Assembly: GCA_003542015.1 (NCBI GenBank)
Contig: DPLL01000214.1
Coordinates: 1,028 to 9,675 of the forward strand
Source of the DNA: Microcoleaceae cyanobacterium UBA9251
GTDB taxonomy: Bacteria > Cyanobacteriota > Cyanobacteriia > Cyanobacteriales > Microcoleaceae
Reading direction: 5' to 3'
DNA: 8,648 nt
Part shown: positions 1 through 5,272 of the stretch, in pieces
How positions within the stretch are numbered: position 1 is the first letter of the stretch
How the letters are laid out: the number at the start of each line of letters is the position of its first letter
Made by a program: the position numbers and the translations under genes
Notes under the pieces: generated by a model
The model's input: only the letters and a program-made list of their open reading frames with translations
Database searches by the model: none
What the model was told of the DNA's origin: nothing

Positions 1-635
1 GACAAAAACTGCGCCCCAGCCAGCAACTGCCGCGTCAAAGCAATATCCTCCGGGCTCGGCTCCAGATTTCCCGACGGGTGATTGTGGGAGACGATCGCCC
101 GCGTCGCCCCCTGGCGGATCACCTCGCGAAAAATATCCCGTGGGTGAGCCAAAGTTTCCGTCGCTGTCCCAATAGTAATAACCTGAGTTCCCAGCAGCCG
201 ATTTTTCACATCCAGCAGCACCACAGCAAAACGTTCCTGAGACTGCCACATCAAATCCTGACTCAGGGCATCCGCCGCCGATTGGGGAGAGTCAACCACG
301 GCCAATTCCGGCGGCCGCGACTGAAACACCCGCTTACCCAACTCCACCGCAGCCAAAATCCCAGTCGCCTTAGCAGGCCCAATCCCGTGAATCTGCGTCA
401 ACTCCTGCACGCTAATATTCCGCAGCACAGCCAGAGGATCGCGCTGGTGCTGGCTCAACTGATTGAGAATATATTGTCCCAACCCCACAGCCGAAAGTTT
501 GCCCTTTCCCTGCCCGGTACCGAGCAAAATCGCAATCAATTCCGCAGTCGCCAAACTTGAAGGGCCGCCGGTCATCAACCGCTCCCGCGGCCGTTCACTC
601 GTCGGCAAATCGACAATTCTCAGACTGTAAGTCAT
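1..635 (-). CDS. radC: RadC family JAB/JAMM-domain protein, C-terminus cut by window edge
   Basis: Reading the minus strand from the ATG at 635 gives 211 residues with no stop before the window edge. The protein opens MTYSLRIVDLPTSERPRERL. A helix-hairpin-helix stretch (IHGIGPAKA, about residues 82-90) is followed by the JAB/MPN metalloprotease-like domain, with E134, H184, H186, P187-S188-G189, S194 and D197 in the order of the JAMM zinc motif. Family members are usually about 240 residues, so roughly 30 C-terminal residues lie outside. RadC was named for DNA repair, but its true role is unsettled; the fold suggests a metal-dependent hydrolase. AGGT about 8 bases before the ATG is a weak ribosome binding site. 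The gene diverges from sdhB. Identification is firm from the motifs; activity is not shown. Confidence 0.93.
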   Translation of the reverse strand, partial: MTYSLRIVDLPTSERPRERLMTGGPSSLATAELIAILLGTGQGKGKLSAVGLGQYILNQLSQHQRDPLAVLRNISVQELTQIHGIGPAKATGILAAVELGKRVFQSRPPELAVVDSPQSAADALSQDLMWQSQERFAVVLLDVKNRLLGTQVITIGTATETLAHPRDIFREVIRQGATRAIVSHNHPSGNLEPSPEDIALTRQLLAGAQFL

Positions 636-800
636 GGATGCACCTACATTGCAAGCTCAACTATTCCCCCATATTAGCCGATCGATTTGCCTGTTCAAAT
701 CAGTACAATCACCCAAAAAACCGCAAGGCATTGAAGGCGGCTGTTCGGAGTTTACCGGCGTTTTTGATAAATACTCACATCAGGCATCATTGTCATCATC

Positions 801-839
801 GATTTGGGATTTGGGATTTGGGATTTGGGATTTGGGATT
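801..839. repeat. Heptamer tandem repeat (GATTTGG)n
   Basis: Five perfect units of GATTTGG starting at 801, plus a partial sixth (GATT). This fits the class of short tandemly repeated repetitive sequences of 7-nt period known from filamentous cyanobacteria. It lies about 130 bases upstream of the sdhB start. Confidence 0.9.
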
Positions 840-911
840 GGAGAATTACTCCCCCGGTTCAATCTAGGAACCATGACAGGAACGATGGGGATATTAAATA
901 ATAAATAGGTT

Positions 912-941
912 TTGAAATAACTCAAAATTTCAGCTTAAAAT
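912..941 (+). promoter_or_regulatory. Possible sigma-70-type promoter of sdhB
   Basis: TTGAAA at 912-917 is followed 18 bases later by TAAAAT at 936-941, placing the -10 box about 25 bases before the sdhB ATG. The 10-mer AGCTTAAAAT at 932-941, which contains this -10 candidate, recurs exactly at 957-966, directly abutting the start codon. The region is AT-rich, so a chance match is quite possible. Confidence 0.3.
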
Positions 942-966
942 AGACAAAAAATTATTAGCTTAAAAT

Positions 967-1983
967 ATGCAAGTCCGTTTTAACGTAATTCGCCAAAATC
1001 AAAACGAGGCTCCCCGCATTCACACTTACACCCTAGAGGTGGAAGAGAGCAATACCATCCTCGACTGCCTCAACAGCATTAAGTGGGAACAGGACGGCAC
1101 CTTAGCCTTTCGCAAAAATTGCAGTAACACGATTTGTGGCAGTTGTTCCATGCGGATCAACGGTCGATCGGCATTAGCTTGCAAAGAAAATATTGGCAGC
1201 GAACTCGCAAGACTTGACAAAATAGCTAATTTCTGTTCAGCAGAAAAGCCAGCGGATTTAATCCCAGAAATTACGATCGCCCCAATGGGAAATATGCCCG
1301 TAATCAAAGATTTGGTTGTTGACATGACCAGTTTTTGGGACAATCTGGAAGCAGTGGACCCCTATGTGAGCACTGAGGCGCGAGCAGTTCCCGAACGGGA
1401 ATTTCTGCAAACACCAGAAGAGCGATCGAAACTCGACCAAACAGGCAATTGCATCCTTTGCGGTGCGTGCTATTCTGAGTGCAATGCCCGTGAAGTCAAC
1501 CCCGAATTTGTCGGCCCCCACGCCCTCGCCAAAGCTTACCGGACGATCGCCGATTCCCGCGACGGGGAAACTGAAAATAGGCTAGAAAAATACAACGAAG
1601 GTACTCAAGGCGTTTGGGGATGTACCCGCTGTTACTACTGCAACTCGGTTTGTCCGATGGAAGTTGCGCCGATGGATCAAATTGGTAAGATTAAACAAGA
1701 GATTCTCGATCGCAAAGACGAACAAGCCAGTCGATCGATTCGCCACCGCAAAGTCTTAATTAAGCTCGTCAAAGAAGGCGGCTGGATAGACGAGCGCAAA
1801 TTTGGCATCGAAGTAGTAGGAAACTACTTCCGAGATATTCAAGGCTTGCTGAGTCTCGGCCCGTTAGGTTTGAGAATGATCGCTCGTGGCAAATTCCCGC
1901 TGTCCTTTGAGAGTTCAGAAGGTACTAAAACCGTCCGAGCTCTGATCGAATCGGTTCAAAATTTAGAAAAGTCAGCAGATTAA
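967..1983 (+). CDS. sdhB: Succinate dehydrogenase/fumarate reductase iron-sulfur subunit
   Basis: This is the electron-transfer subunit of succinate:quinone oxidoreductase. It passes electrons from the flavoprotein to the quinone pool, which in cyanobacteria is shared by respiration and photosynthesis. The N-terminal ferredoxin-like domain carries [2Fe-2S] ligands C52, C57, C60 and C72 (CSNTICGSC then C). The C-terminal domain has two four-cysteine motifs: C162/C165/C168/C172 (CILCGACYSEC) and C219/C222/C225/C229 (CTRCYYCNSVCP). C222 is an extra cysteine compared with E. coli SdhB, where this group holds a [3Fe-4S] cluster. At 338 residues it is about 100 longer than the E. coli subunit, with most of the excess after the last cluster. 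A TAA stop lies in frame two codons upstream, so ATG 967 is the earliest possible start; no clear Shine-Dalgarno is visible. No sdhA or membrane anchor lies in the window, so this subunit is encoded apart from its partners, as is common in cyanobacteria. Confidence 0.95.
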   Translation: MQVRFNVIRQNQNEAPRIHTYTLEVEESNTILDCLNSIKWEQDGTLAFRKNCSNTICGSCSMRINGRSALACKENIGSELARLDKIANFCSAEKPADLIPEITIAPMGNMPVIKDLVVDMTSFWDNLEAVDPYVSTEARAVPEREFLQTPEERSKLDQTGNCILCGACYSECNAREVNPEFVGPHALAKAYRTIADSRDGETENRLEKYNEGTQGVWGCTRCYYCNSVCPMEVAPMDQIGKIKQEILDRKDEQASRSIRHRKVLIKLVKEGGWIDERKFGIEVVGNYFRDIQGLLSLGPLGLRMIARGKFPLSFESSEGTKTVRALIESVQNLEKSAD

Positions 1984-2026
1984 CTCTGTGCGGTCATTTT
2001 CCGGTAAATTAAAGACGGGATTTTCA

Positions 2027-2064
2027 TTCCCAAACTCCCAACTCCCAATTCCCAACTCCCAACT
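2027..2064. repeat. Heptamer repeat (CCCAACT/CCCAATT) in the hli leader
   Basis: About five units of a 7-base period, alternating ACTCCCA and ATTCCCA forms, end five bases before the hli start codon. The array occupies the place where a Shine-Dalgarno sequence would sit, and none is visible there. Confidence 0.85.
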
Positions 2065-2069
2065 TTTCA

Positions 2070-2261
2070 ATGACTTCTAAAACTCCTCCATCCTCAACAG
2101 CATCAACCCCAGAGTCCGCGAAAAAACCAGAACCAGCCTTTGGCTGGAATGCCTACGCCGAACAAATCAATGGCAGATTTGCAATGGTGGGATTTGTGGC
2201 ACTTTTGCTGCTAGAATTCTTCACCCGCCAGGATTTTTTTACCTGGATCGGTCTGCGTTAA
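2070..2261 (+). CDS. High-light-inducible protein (Hlip/Scp), one-helix chlorophyll a/b-binding family
   Basis: A 63-residue protein with a Pro/Ser/Thr/Lys-rich N-terminus (residues 1-22) and one membrane helix carrying the Hlip signature: E31, N34, R36, A38-M39, G41 within AEQINGRFAMVGF. In this family the Glu/Arg/Asn residues ligate chlorophyll between paired helices, and the proteins protect photosystem II assembly and chlorophyll recycling under excess light in the thylakoid. I cannot tell which Hli class it is. It follows sdhB on the same strand after 86 bases. The frame is open back to a TAA at 2010, but no start codon lies between that stop and 2070, so the start is well fixed. Hli genes are typically light- and stress-induced; no specific regulatory box is recognised here. 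Confidence 0.93.
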   Translation: MTSKTPPSSTASTPESAKKPEPAFGWNAYAEQINGRFAMVGFVALLLLEFFTRQDFFTWIGLR

Positions 2262-2275
2262 GCTAATCAAAAATG

Positions 2276-2317
2276 GAAGCTGAAAATCATCGATATTTCG
2301 GCTTTCATTCTATTTTT
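2276..2317 (+). terminator. Probable rho-independent terminator of hli
   Basis: AGCTGAAA (2278-2285) pairs with TTTCGGCT (2296-2303) with one G-U pair and a loop of about 10 bases. The stem is followed by a T-rich tail ATTCTATTTTT ending at 2317. It starts 15 bases after the hli stop codon. The stem is AT-rich and only moderately stable. Confidence 0.5.
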
Positions 2318-2359
2318 AAGAGTTCTTGAAAATATCGTTTAGTTGCAGAGTTACGCGCC

Positions 2360-2383
2360 GGACACGGCAATGCCGTTTCCCTA
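2360..2383 (+). repeat. Palindromic repeat, copy 1
   Basis: Arms GGACACGGCA and TGCCGTTTCC around a single A form a near-perfect palindrome (one mismatch), followed by CTA. The 24 bases match the reverse complement of 2472-2495 at 23 positions. Confidence 0.8.
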
Positions 2384-2471
2384 CAGAAGATTACCTCTAA
2401 TTTATATGTAACAGTATTTTTGAGAATTGGTATTAATCACAGTTGCTTGTAGTGCGATCGTCCTAGCATGA

Positions 2472-2495
2472 TAGGGACACGGCATTGCCGTGTCC
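2472..2495 (-). repeat. Palindromic repeat, copy 2 (inverted)
   Basis: Perfect arms GGACACGGCA (2475-2484) and TGCCGTGTCC (2486-2495) around one T. It lies 23 bases past the stop of the minus-strand PPC gene, in a convergent spacer, so it could also act as a transcription-blocking hairpin for that gene. There is no T-run. Confidence 0.8.
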
Positions 2496-2517
2496 TTACT
2501 CCCAAGTTTCGTTCAAA

Positions 2518-3120
2518 CTAATTTTTAGTTTTTTCGCGGACTGTCAGATTGTACTTGCCTTTACCTTTGGGAGGTGGGTCATAAGCATTGACAATTACGC
2601 GGTAGCGACCTGTTCCAGACAAAGTAAGTGTCAGCTCTGAATTGGAATTTTGCTGGGTGACATCATCATTTTCTGCAAGCAACTCTCCTTTGGAGTTGAA
2701 GATAGCGAGATAAGTATCAAAATCAGAACTTTGGACAGCAATAACCACCGTCTGACCCTGATTACCTTCAAAGGTGTATTCGTCGTACAAACTGCTGTCC
2801 GAGGGAAGTACAGAAGACTTCGCAGGAGTGAGTTCTCCAAGTTGTTCCAAGATCACCTTAAATGACTGGGGATCAGGAATCGGCGAATCTATGGTGGGCG
2901 TTTGAGTTGGCGACTGCTGTGGGGATGGCGACTTTGGACTTGCTTGAGCTAAAACAGCATTACCAGCAGAAGTAACAGCAGGTGATTTCACAAGGTGGGT
3001 GGAACTTCTACTTTTGGAGATGCCAACTGAATCCGAAACTGGTGAGGAGACAGTCGGCTGGGCCGAAAAAGTAGCTAGCAGAGCAATTGGCGCGATCGCC
3101 CAAAATCTAACTTGACGCAT
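2518..3120 (-). CDS. Secreted protein with a single PPC domain
   Basis: A 200-residue protein of unknown role. An N-terminal hydrophobic segment (about 6-20, FWAIAPIALLATFSA, after R2 and R5) looks like a signal peptide. A Ser/Pro/Thr/Gln-rich linker follows (about 60-85). Residues about 100-195 form a bacterial pre-peptidase C-terminal (PPC) beta-sandwich, with VLPSDSSLYDEYTFEG, DFDTYLAIF, LLAENDD and GRYRVIVNAYD. PPC domains usually sit at the C-terminus of secreted proteases, but no catalytic domain is present here. It closely resembles the last PPC domain of the protease encoded next to it on the same strand. The start is supported by GAGG six bases upstream of the ATG. It probably acts in the periplasm or outside the cell, perhaps as a binding or accessory partner of the protease; this is inference. 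Confidence 0.85.
   Translation of the reverse strand: MRQVRFWAIAPIALLATFSAQPTVSSPVSDSVGISKSRSSTHLVKSPAVTSAGNAVLAQASPKSPSPQQSPTQTPTIDSPIPDPQSFKVILEQLGELTPAKSSVLPSDSSLYDEYTFEGNQGQTVVIAVQSSDFDTYLAIFNSKGELLAENDDVTQQNSNSELTLTLSGTGRYRVIVNAYDPPPKGKGKYNLTVREKTKN
3092..3099. repeat. HIP1 palindrome GCGATCGC
   Basis: Exact octamer inside the signal-peptide codons of the PPC gene. HIP1 is the highly iterated palindrome of many cyanobacterial genomes. Confidence 0.9.
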
Positions 3121-3170
3121 GAATTACCTCGATTTGCAACGAAGAAGGAAGTTTGGCAACGGATTCTGTA

Positions 3171-3209
3171 ACGGATTTAACGGATTTAACGGATTTAACG
3201 GATTTAACG
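3171..3209. repeat. 9-bp tandem repeat (ACGGATTTA)4
   Basis: Four perfect ACGGATTTA units (3171-3206) plus ACG, preceded by a degenerate copy (ACGGATTCT). The array lies 50 bases upstream of the PPC gene start, in its promoter region. Confidence 0.92.
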
Positions 3210-3286
3210 CCGGGAAGGAAGAGGAGCGATGGGTCGGAGGAAGAGGGAAGAGGAAAAAAAATAATTCAACTTTTTTAATTTCCCAA

Positions 3287-3340
3287 GGCCCTATGCTTTT
3301 CGGCCCCATGCTTTTCGGCCCCATGCTTTTCGGCCCAATG
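3287..3340. repeat. 15-bp tandem repeat (GGCCCCATGCTTTTC)3.6
   Basis: Three full units at 3287-3301, 3302-3316 and 3317-3331, the first with one C-to-T change, then a partial fourth unit. Its period is unrelated to the arrays on either side. Confidence 0.92.
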
Positions 3341-3368
3341 CCCAATTACCAATTACCAATTCCCAACT
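3341..3368. repeat. Heptamer repeat CCCAATT/ACCAATT abutting the protease stop
   Basis: Four 7-base units: CCCAATT, ACCAATT, ACCAATT and CCCAACT. The protease stop codon (minus strand, 3370-3372) lies immediately next to it, so the array forms the first bases of the 3' untranslated region. The unit closely resembles the array before hli. Confidence 0.88.
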
Positions 3369-3369
3369 T

Positions 3370-4830
3370 TTAGCGGATAGTTAGAGTGTAACGACCCCGG
3401 CCCGAAGCATCGTAAGCATTGACAATCACGCGGTAGCGACCCGTAGCGGGCAAAGTAACGCTCAGAAACGCATTTTTAGTCGAATCACTCGCATCGTCAT
3501 TTTCTGCCACTAATCGGCCGTTAGGGCCAAACAGGGCCACATAGGGATCGAAATCTCCACTTTCGAGCGAAATCGCCACAGACTGACCCGCTCGACCTTC
3601 AAAAGTATACTCGCGATACAGACTCTTGTCAGACGGCAGTACCGCACCGCCTGCGACTAAAGCGCCTTCTTCTTGCAAAATCGCCCTGGTCGGCTCAGTA
3701 GGAGTAGTTGCTTTCAGTTCTAATGTATAAGCCCCAGACTGCCTCGCCTCGTTGGAATTTGCCAGTAAGGTGTAAGTGCCATCTGCTGGCAAGCTGACTG
3801 TAATTCGGGCATTGTTATTGCCTGCCCCGTCATCGTCTTGAGCGATTTGCCGCTGATTGGGGCCGAGCAATATTAAATAAGAGTCAATCTCTTGACTTTT
3901 CATTTCAATTGTGATACGCTGACCTGCTTTTCCCTCAAAGGAGTAGAGGTCAAAAAAGCTGTTGTCTGCGGGCAGAACGCTAGATTGGTTGGTGAGTTTA
4001 CCGCTGACAGCGGGCCCGTTCAGGGCTAGTTTTTCAGGTGATTTGCTACCAAAGGGCGATCGCCTCTGAGTCACGCGGGGAGCTCGTCCTTCTCGCACCG
4101 CAGTCAGGAAAGTGGGCACTTTGTCTACAGAAATTGCAAAACTGATACCGATATTGCCTCCGCCCTGACCGCGAGTAAAAATAGAAGTATTGACGCCAAT
4201 TAATTCTCCAGAACTGTTGAGCAGCGGGCCTCCTGAATTGCCGGGATTGATGGCGGCGTCTGTTTGAATCAAGCCTCGTTGTTGGTCGATGCGGCTGACT
4301 ATTCCGACTGTAAAAGTACCTTGAAATCGACCGAAAGGATTGCCGATCGCAAATGCTTGTTGCCCAACTTTTACCGAACCGGGACGGGCTAAAGGAATAG
4401 TGGGCAAATTGTTTTGACCGCGCATCTTGACTACAGCTAAATCTAGACCTTCTTCCCCGAATCCGATGACATCGGCGGGGACTTTTCTGCCGTCTGACAA
4501 AATTATAGTTACAGTACCGCCTGCGGAAACAACGTGGGCGTTAGTTAAAACCATGCCGTCCGGGCTGATAATTGTGCCGCTACCGTTAGATTTATCTGTA
4601 TCGACGGTAACAACCGCTGGACTGGCTCGTTCGTAGACCCGAATATTGGTTTGTTCTTCGACATTTTGGGCGATCGCACCCGCTGGATGCACCGACTTAA
4701 ATACCGAGTTAAATTCAGTTAAATCTGTGGAAGGCGGCACAGGGGATGTGGTAACAACCGCAGTGGCGCTGGCTGTTACCCCAATTGTTAAAATTCCCGA
4801 TACTGCTAAACTTAGAAGTTTGAGATTCAT
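3370..4830 (-). CDS. HtrA/Deg-like secreted serine protease with two C-terminal PPC domains
   Basis: A 486-residue trypsin-fold protease. A signal peptide (about 1-25, LKLLSLAVSGILTIGVTA) precedes a Deg/HtrA catalytic domain (about 62-250) with the triad H99 (TNAHVV), D130 (GLDLAVVK) and S199 (NPGNSGGP). This domain resembles cyanobacterial HhoA/HhoB/HtrA. Canonical family members continue into a PDZ domain that binds substrate C-termini. Here a short linker leads to two PPC beta-sandwich domains, about 277-373 and 393-486. The second is about 55-60% identical by eye to the domain of the downstream PPC gene. An in-frame TAA lies four codons upstream of the ATG, so no earlier start is possible; no Shine-Dalgarno is seen. 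It is probably periplasmic or exported, for protein quality control or processing. Its substrates, and whether it forms Deg-type trimers, cannot be judged from sequence. Confidence 0.92.
   Translation of the reverse strand: MNLKLLSLAVSGILTIGVTASATAVVTTSPVPPSTDLTEFNSVFKSVHPAGAIAQNVEEQTNIRVYERASPAVVTVDTDKSNGSGTIISPDGMVLTNAHVVSAGGTVTIILSDGRKVPADVIGFGEEGLDLAVVKMRGQNNLPTIPLARPGSVKVGQQAFAIGNPFGRFQGTFTVGIVSRIDQQRGLIQTDAAINPGNSGGPLLNSSGELIGVNTSIFTRGQGGGNIGISFAISVDKVPTFLTAVREGRAPRVTQRRSPFGSKSPEKLALNGPAVSGKLTNQSSVLPADNSFFDLYSFEGKAGQRITIEMKSQEIDSYLILLGPNQRQIAQDDDGAGNNNARITVSLPADGTYTLLANSNEARQSGAYTLELKATTPTEPTRAILQEEGALVAGGAVLPSDKSLYREYTFEGRAGQSVAISLESGDFDPYVALFGPNGRLVAENDDASDSTKNAFLSVTLPATGRYRVIVNAYDASGRGRYTLTIR
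4056..4063. repeat. HIP1 palindrome GCGATCGC
   Basis: Exact copy in the protease gene, in codons around residues 256-258, the linker between the protease domain and the first PPC domain. Confidence 0.9.
4670..4677. repeat. HIP1 palindrome GCGATCGC
   Basis: Exact copy in the protease gene, in the codons of residues about 52-54, between the signal peptide and the protease domain. Confidence 0.9.
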
Positions 4831-4999
4831 GGCGATCGATTAGTATTTAGCGATCGGTAGCTAGTCATTAGGTTTTGTGGCTAACTGCTAACTACCCTCT
4901 GTAATTATTTTAGGAATTGTACAGCGGTAGTGAAAAATCCAGGGTGAGTATTGACGGAACTGTTCTAAATCATCGTTTTTTCAATCAAAAAAATTAGCT

Positions 5000-5029
5000 T
5001 TTATCTGTATTTATCTGTATTTATCTGCG
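5000..5029. repeat. 10-bp tandem repeat TTTATCTGTA
   Basis: Three adjacent units; the third ends CG instead of TA. Simple AT-rich repeat about 170 bases upstream of the protease start. Confidence 0.8.
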
Positions 5030-5098
5030 GTTTCACACTCCCTATTTACAGTCTTTTTAATAAGTCTAATATCTGATAATATAGCCCTTCTCTGTTCA

Positions 5099-5157
5099 AT
5101 GAGGTACCCTTGGGGATTGGGCCTAGGGCCTAGGGGATCGATCGGCTTGTACCTCAT
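5099..5157 (-). repeat. Inverted repeat with ATGAGGTAC arms
   Basis: ATGAGGTAC at 5099-5107 is complementary to GTACCTCAT at 5149-5157, enclosing a 41-base interior. The interior holds CCTAGG twice within GGCCTAGGGCCTAGG and the palindrome ATCGAT. It lies downstream of ycf66, just beyond the larger element at 5175-5264. Confidence 0.7.
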
Positions 5158-5174
5158 GGGGTTGAAAACCGCTA

Positions 5175-5264
5175 TAAGTAGATGGGTATCAATAAACGCA
5201 ACTTAGAGTTCTGCGGTATCCCAAGCGGTCGCTGCGGGATCGTTTAATTTCGCCCATCTACTTA
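5175..5264 (-). repeat. 90-nt inverted-repeat element, possible structured RNA or miniature mobile element
   Basis: Perfect 12-base arms TAAGTAGATGGG (5175-5186) and CCCATCTACTTA (5253-5264) enclose 66 bases. After a symmetric 4x4 internal loop, AATAAACG (5191-5198) pairs with CGTTTAAT (5241-5248) with one mismatch. Two smaller hairpins fit inside: AACT/AGTT (5200-5210), and ATCCC/GGGAT (5218-5240) with AGCG/CGCT nested. The whole can fold as a three-way junction. It starts eight bases past the ycf66 stop, so it would be in the ycf66 3' untranslated region. No poly-T tail follows, so it is not a standard terminator. I do not recognise the family. Confidence 0.6.
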
Positions 5265-5272
5265 CTTAATGC

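Larger units (their letters stand above)
636..966. other. radC-sdhB divergent spacer
   Basis: This 331-base spacer separates two divergent genes and must hold both promoters. It contains a heptamer array at 801-839 and an AT-rich stretch before sdhB. Open frames crossing it on the plus strand (557-901 and 634-867) run through the repeat, which translates as GIWDLGF-like repeats, and look non-coding. I see no RNA gene in it. Confidence 0.7.
4831..5272. other. ycf66-protease spacer with repeats, no recognised gene
   Basis: This 442-base spacer lies between two minus-strand genes. It holds the protease promoter region (no convincing -35/-10 pair chosen), three units of a 10-base repeat at 5000-5029, and two inverted-repeat structures at 5099-5157 and 5175-5264. 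Short frames exist on both strands (5011-5157 minus, 48 codons; 5182-5247 plus, 21 codons), but they lie inside the repeats and lack ribosome binding sites. I recognise no protein or known RNA family. Confidence 0.65.

Noticed and set aside
78..560. Long plus-strand open frame in the first 600 bases
   Set aside because: It is antisense to radC, whose minus-strand frame shows the JAMM motif and helix-hairpin-helix; the plus-strand product is compositionally odd with no motif.
3124..3345. Minus-strand frame with NPLNPL and GPKSM repeats
   Set aside because: It is the complementary reading of the same arrays, a repeat artefact.
3119..3373. Plus-strand frame with GFNGFNGFN and PMLFGPMLFG repeats
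   Set aside because: The protein repeats are translations of the 9-bp and 15-bp arrays; there is no ribosome binding site and it covers a non-coding spacer.
5011..5157. 48-codon minus-strand frame starting MRYKPIDPLG
   Set aside because: It starts inside one inverted repeat and stops in the 10-bp array, lacks a Shine-Dalgarno, and matches nothing I recognise.
5182..5247. 21-codon plus-strand frame MGINKRNLEFCGIPSGRCGIV
   Set aside because: It lies wholly inside the 90-nt inverted-repeat element, on the strand opposite to its gene neighbours, without a ribosome binding site. Worth revisiting only if the element proves widespread with this frame kept open.
5175..5264. A tRNA or known small RNA (6S, Yfr1) in the three-way-junction element
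   Set aside because: No tRNA arms, anticodon loop or CCA-adjacent acceptor pattern, and I do not see the Yfr1 core motif.
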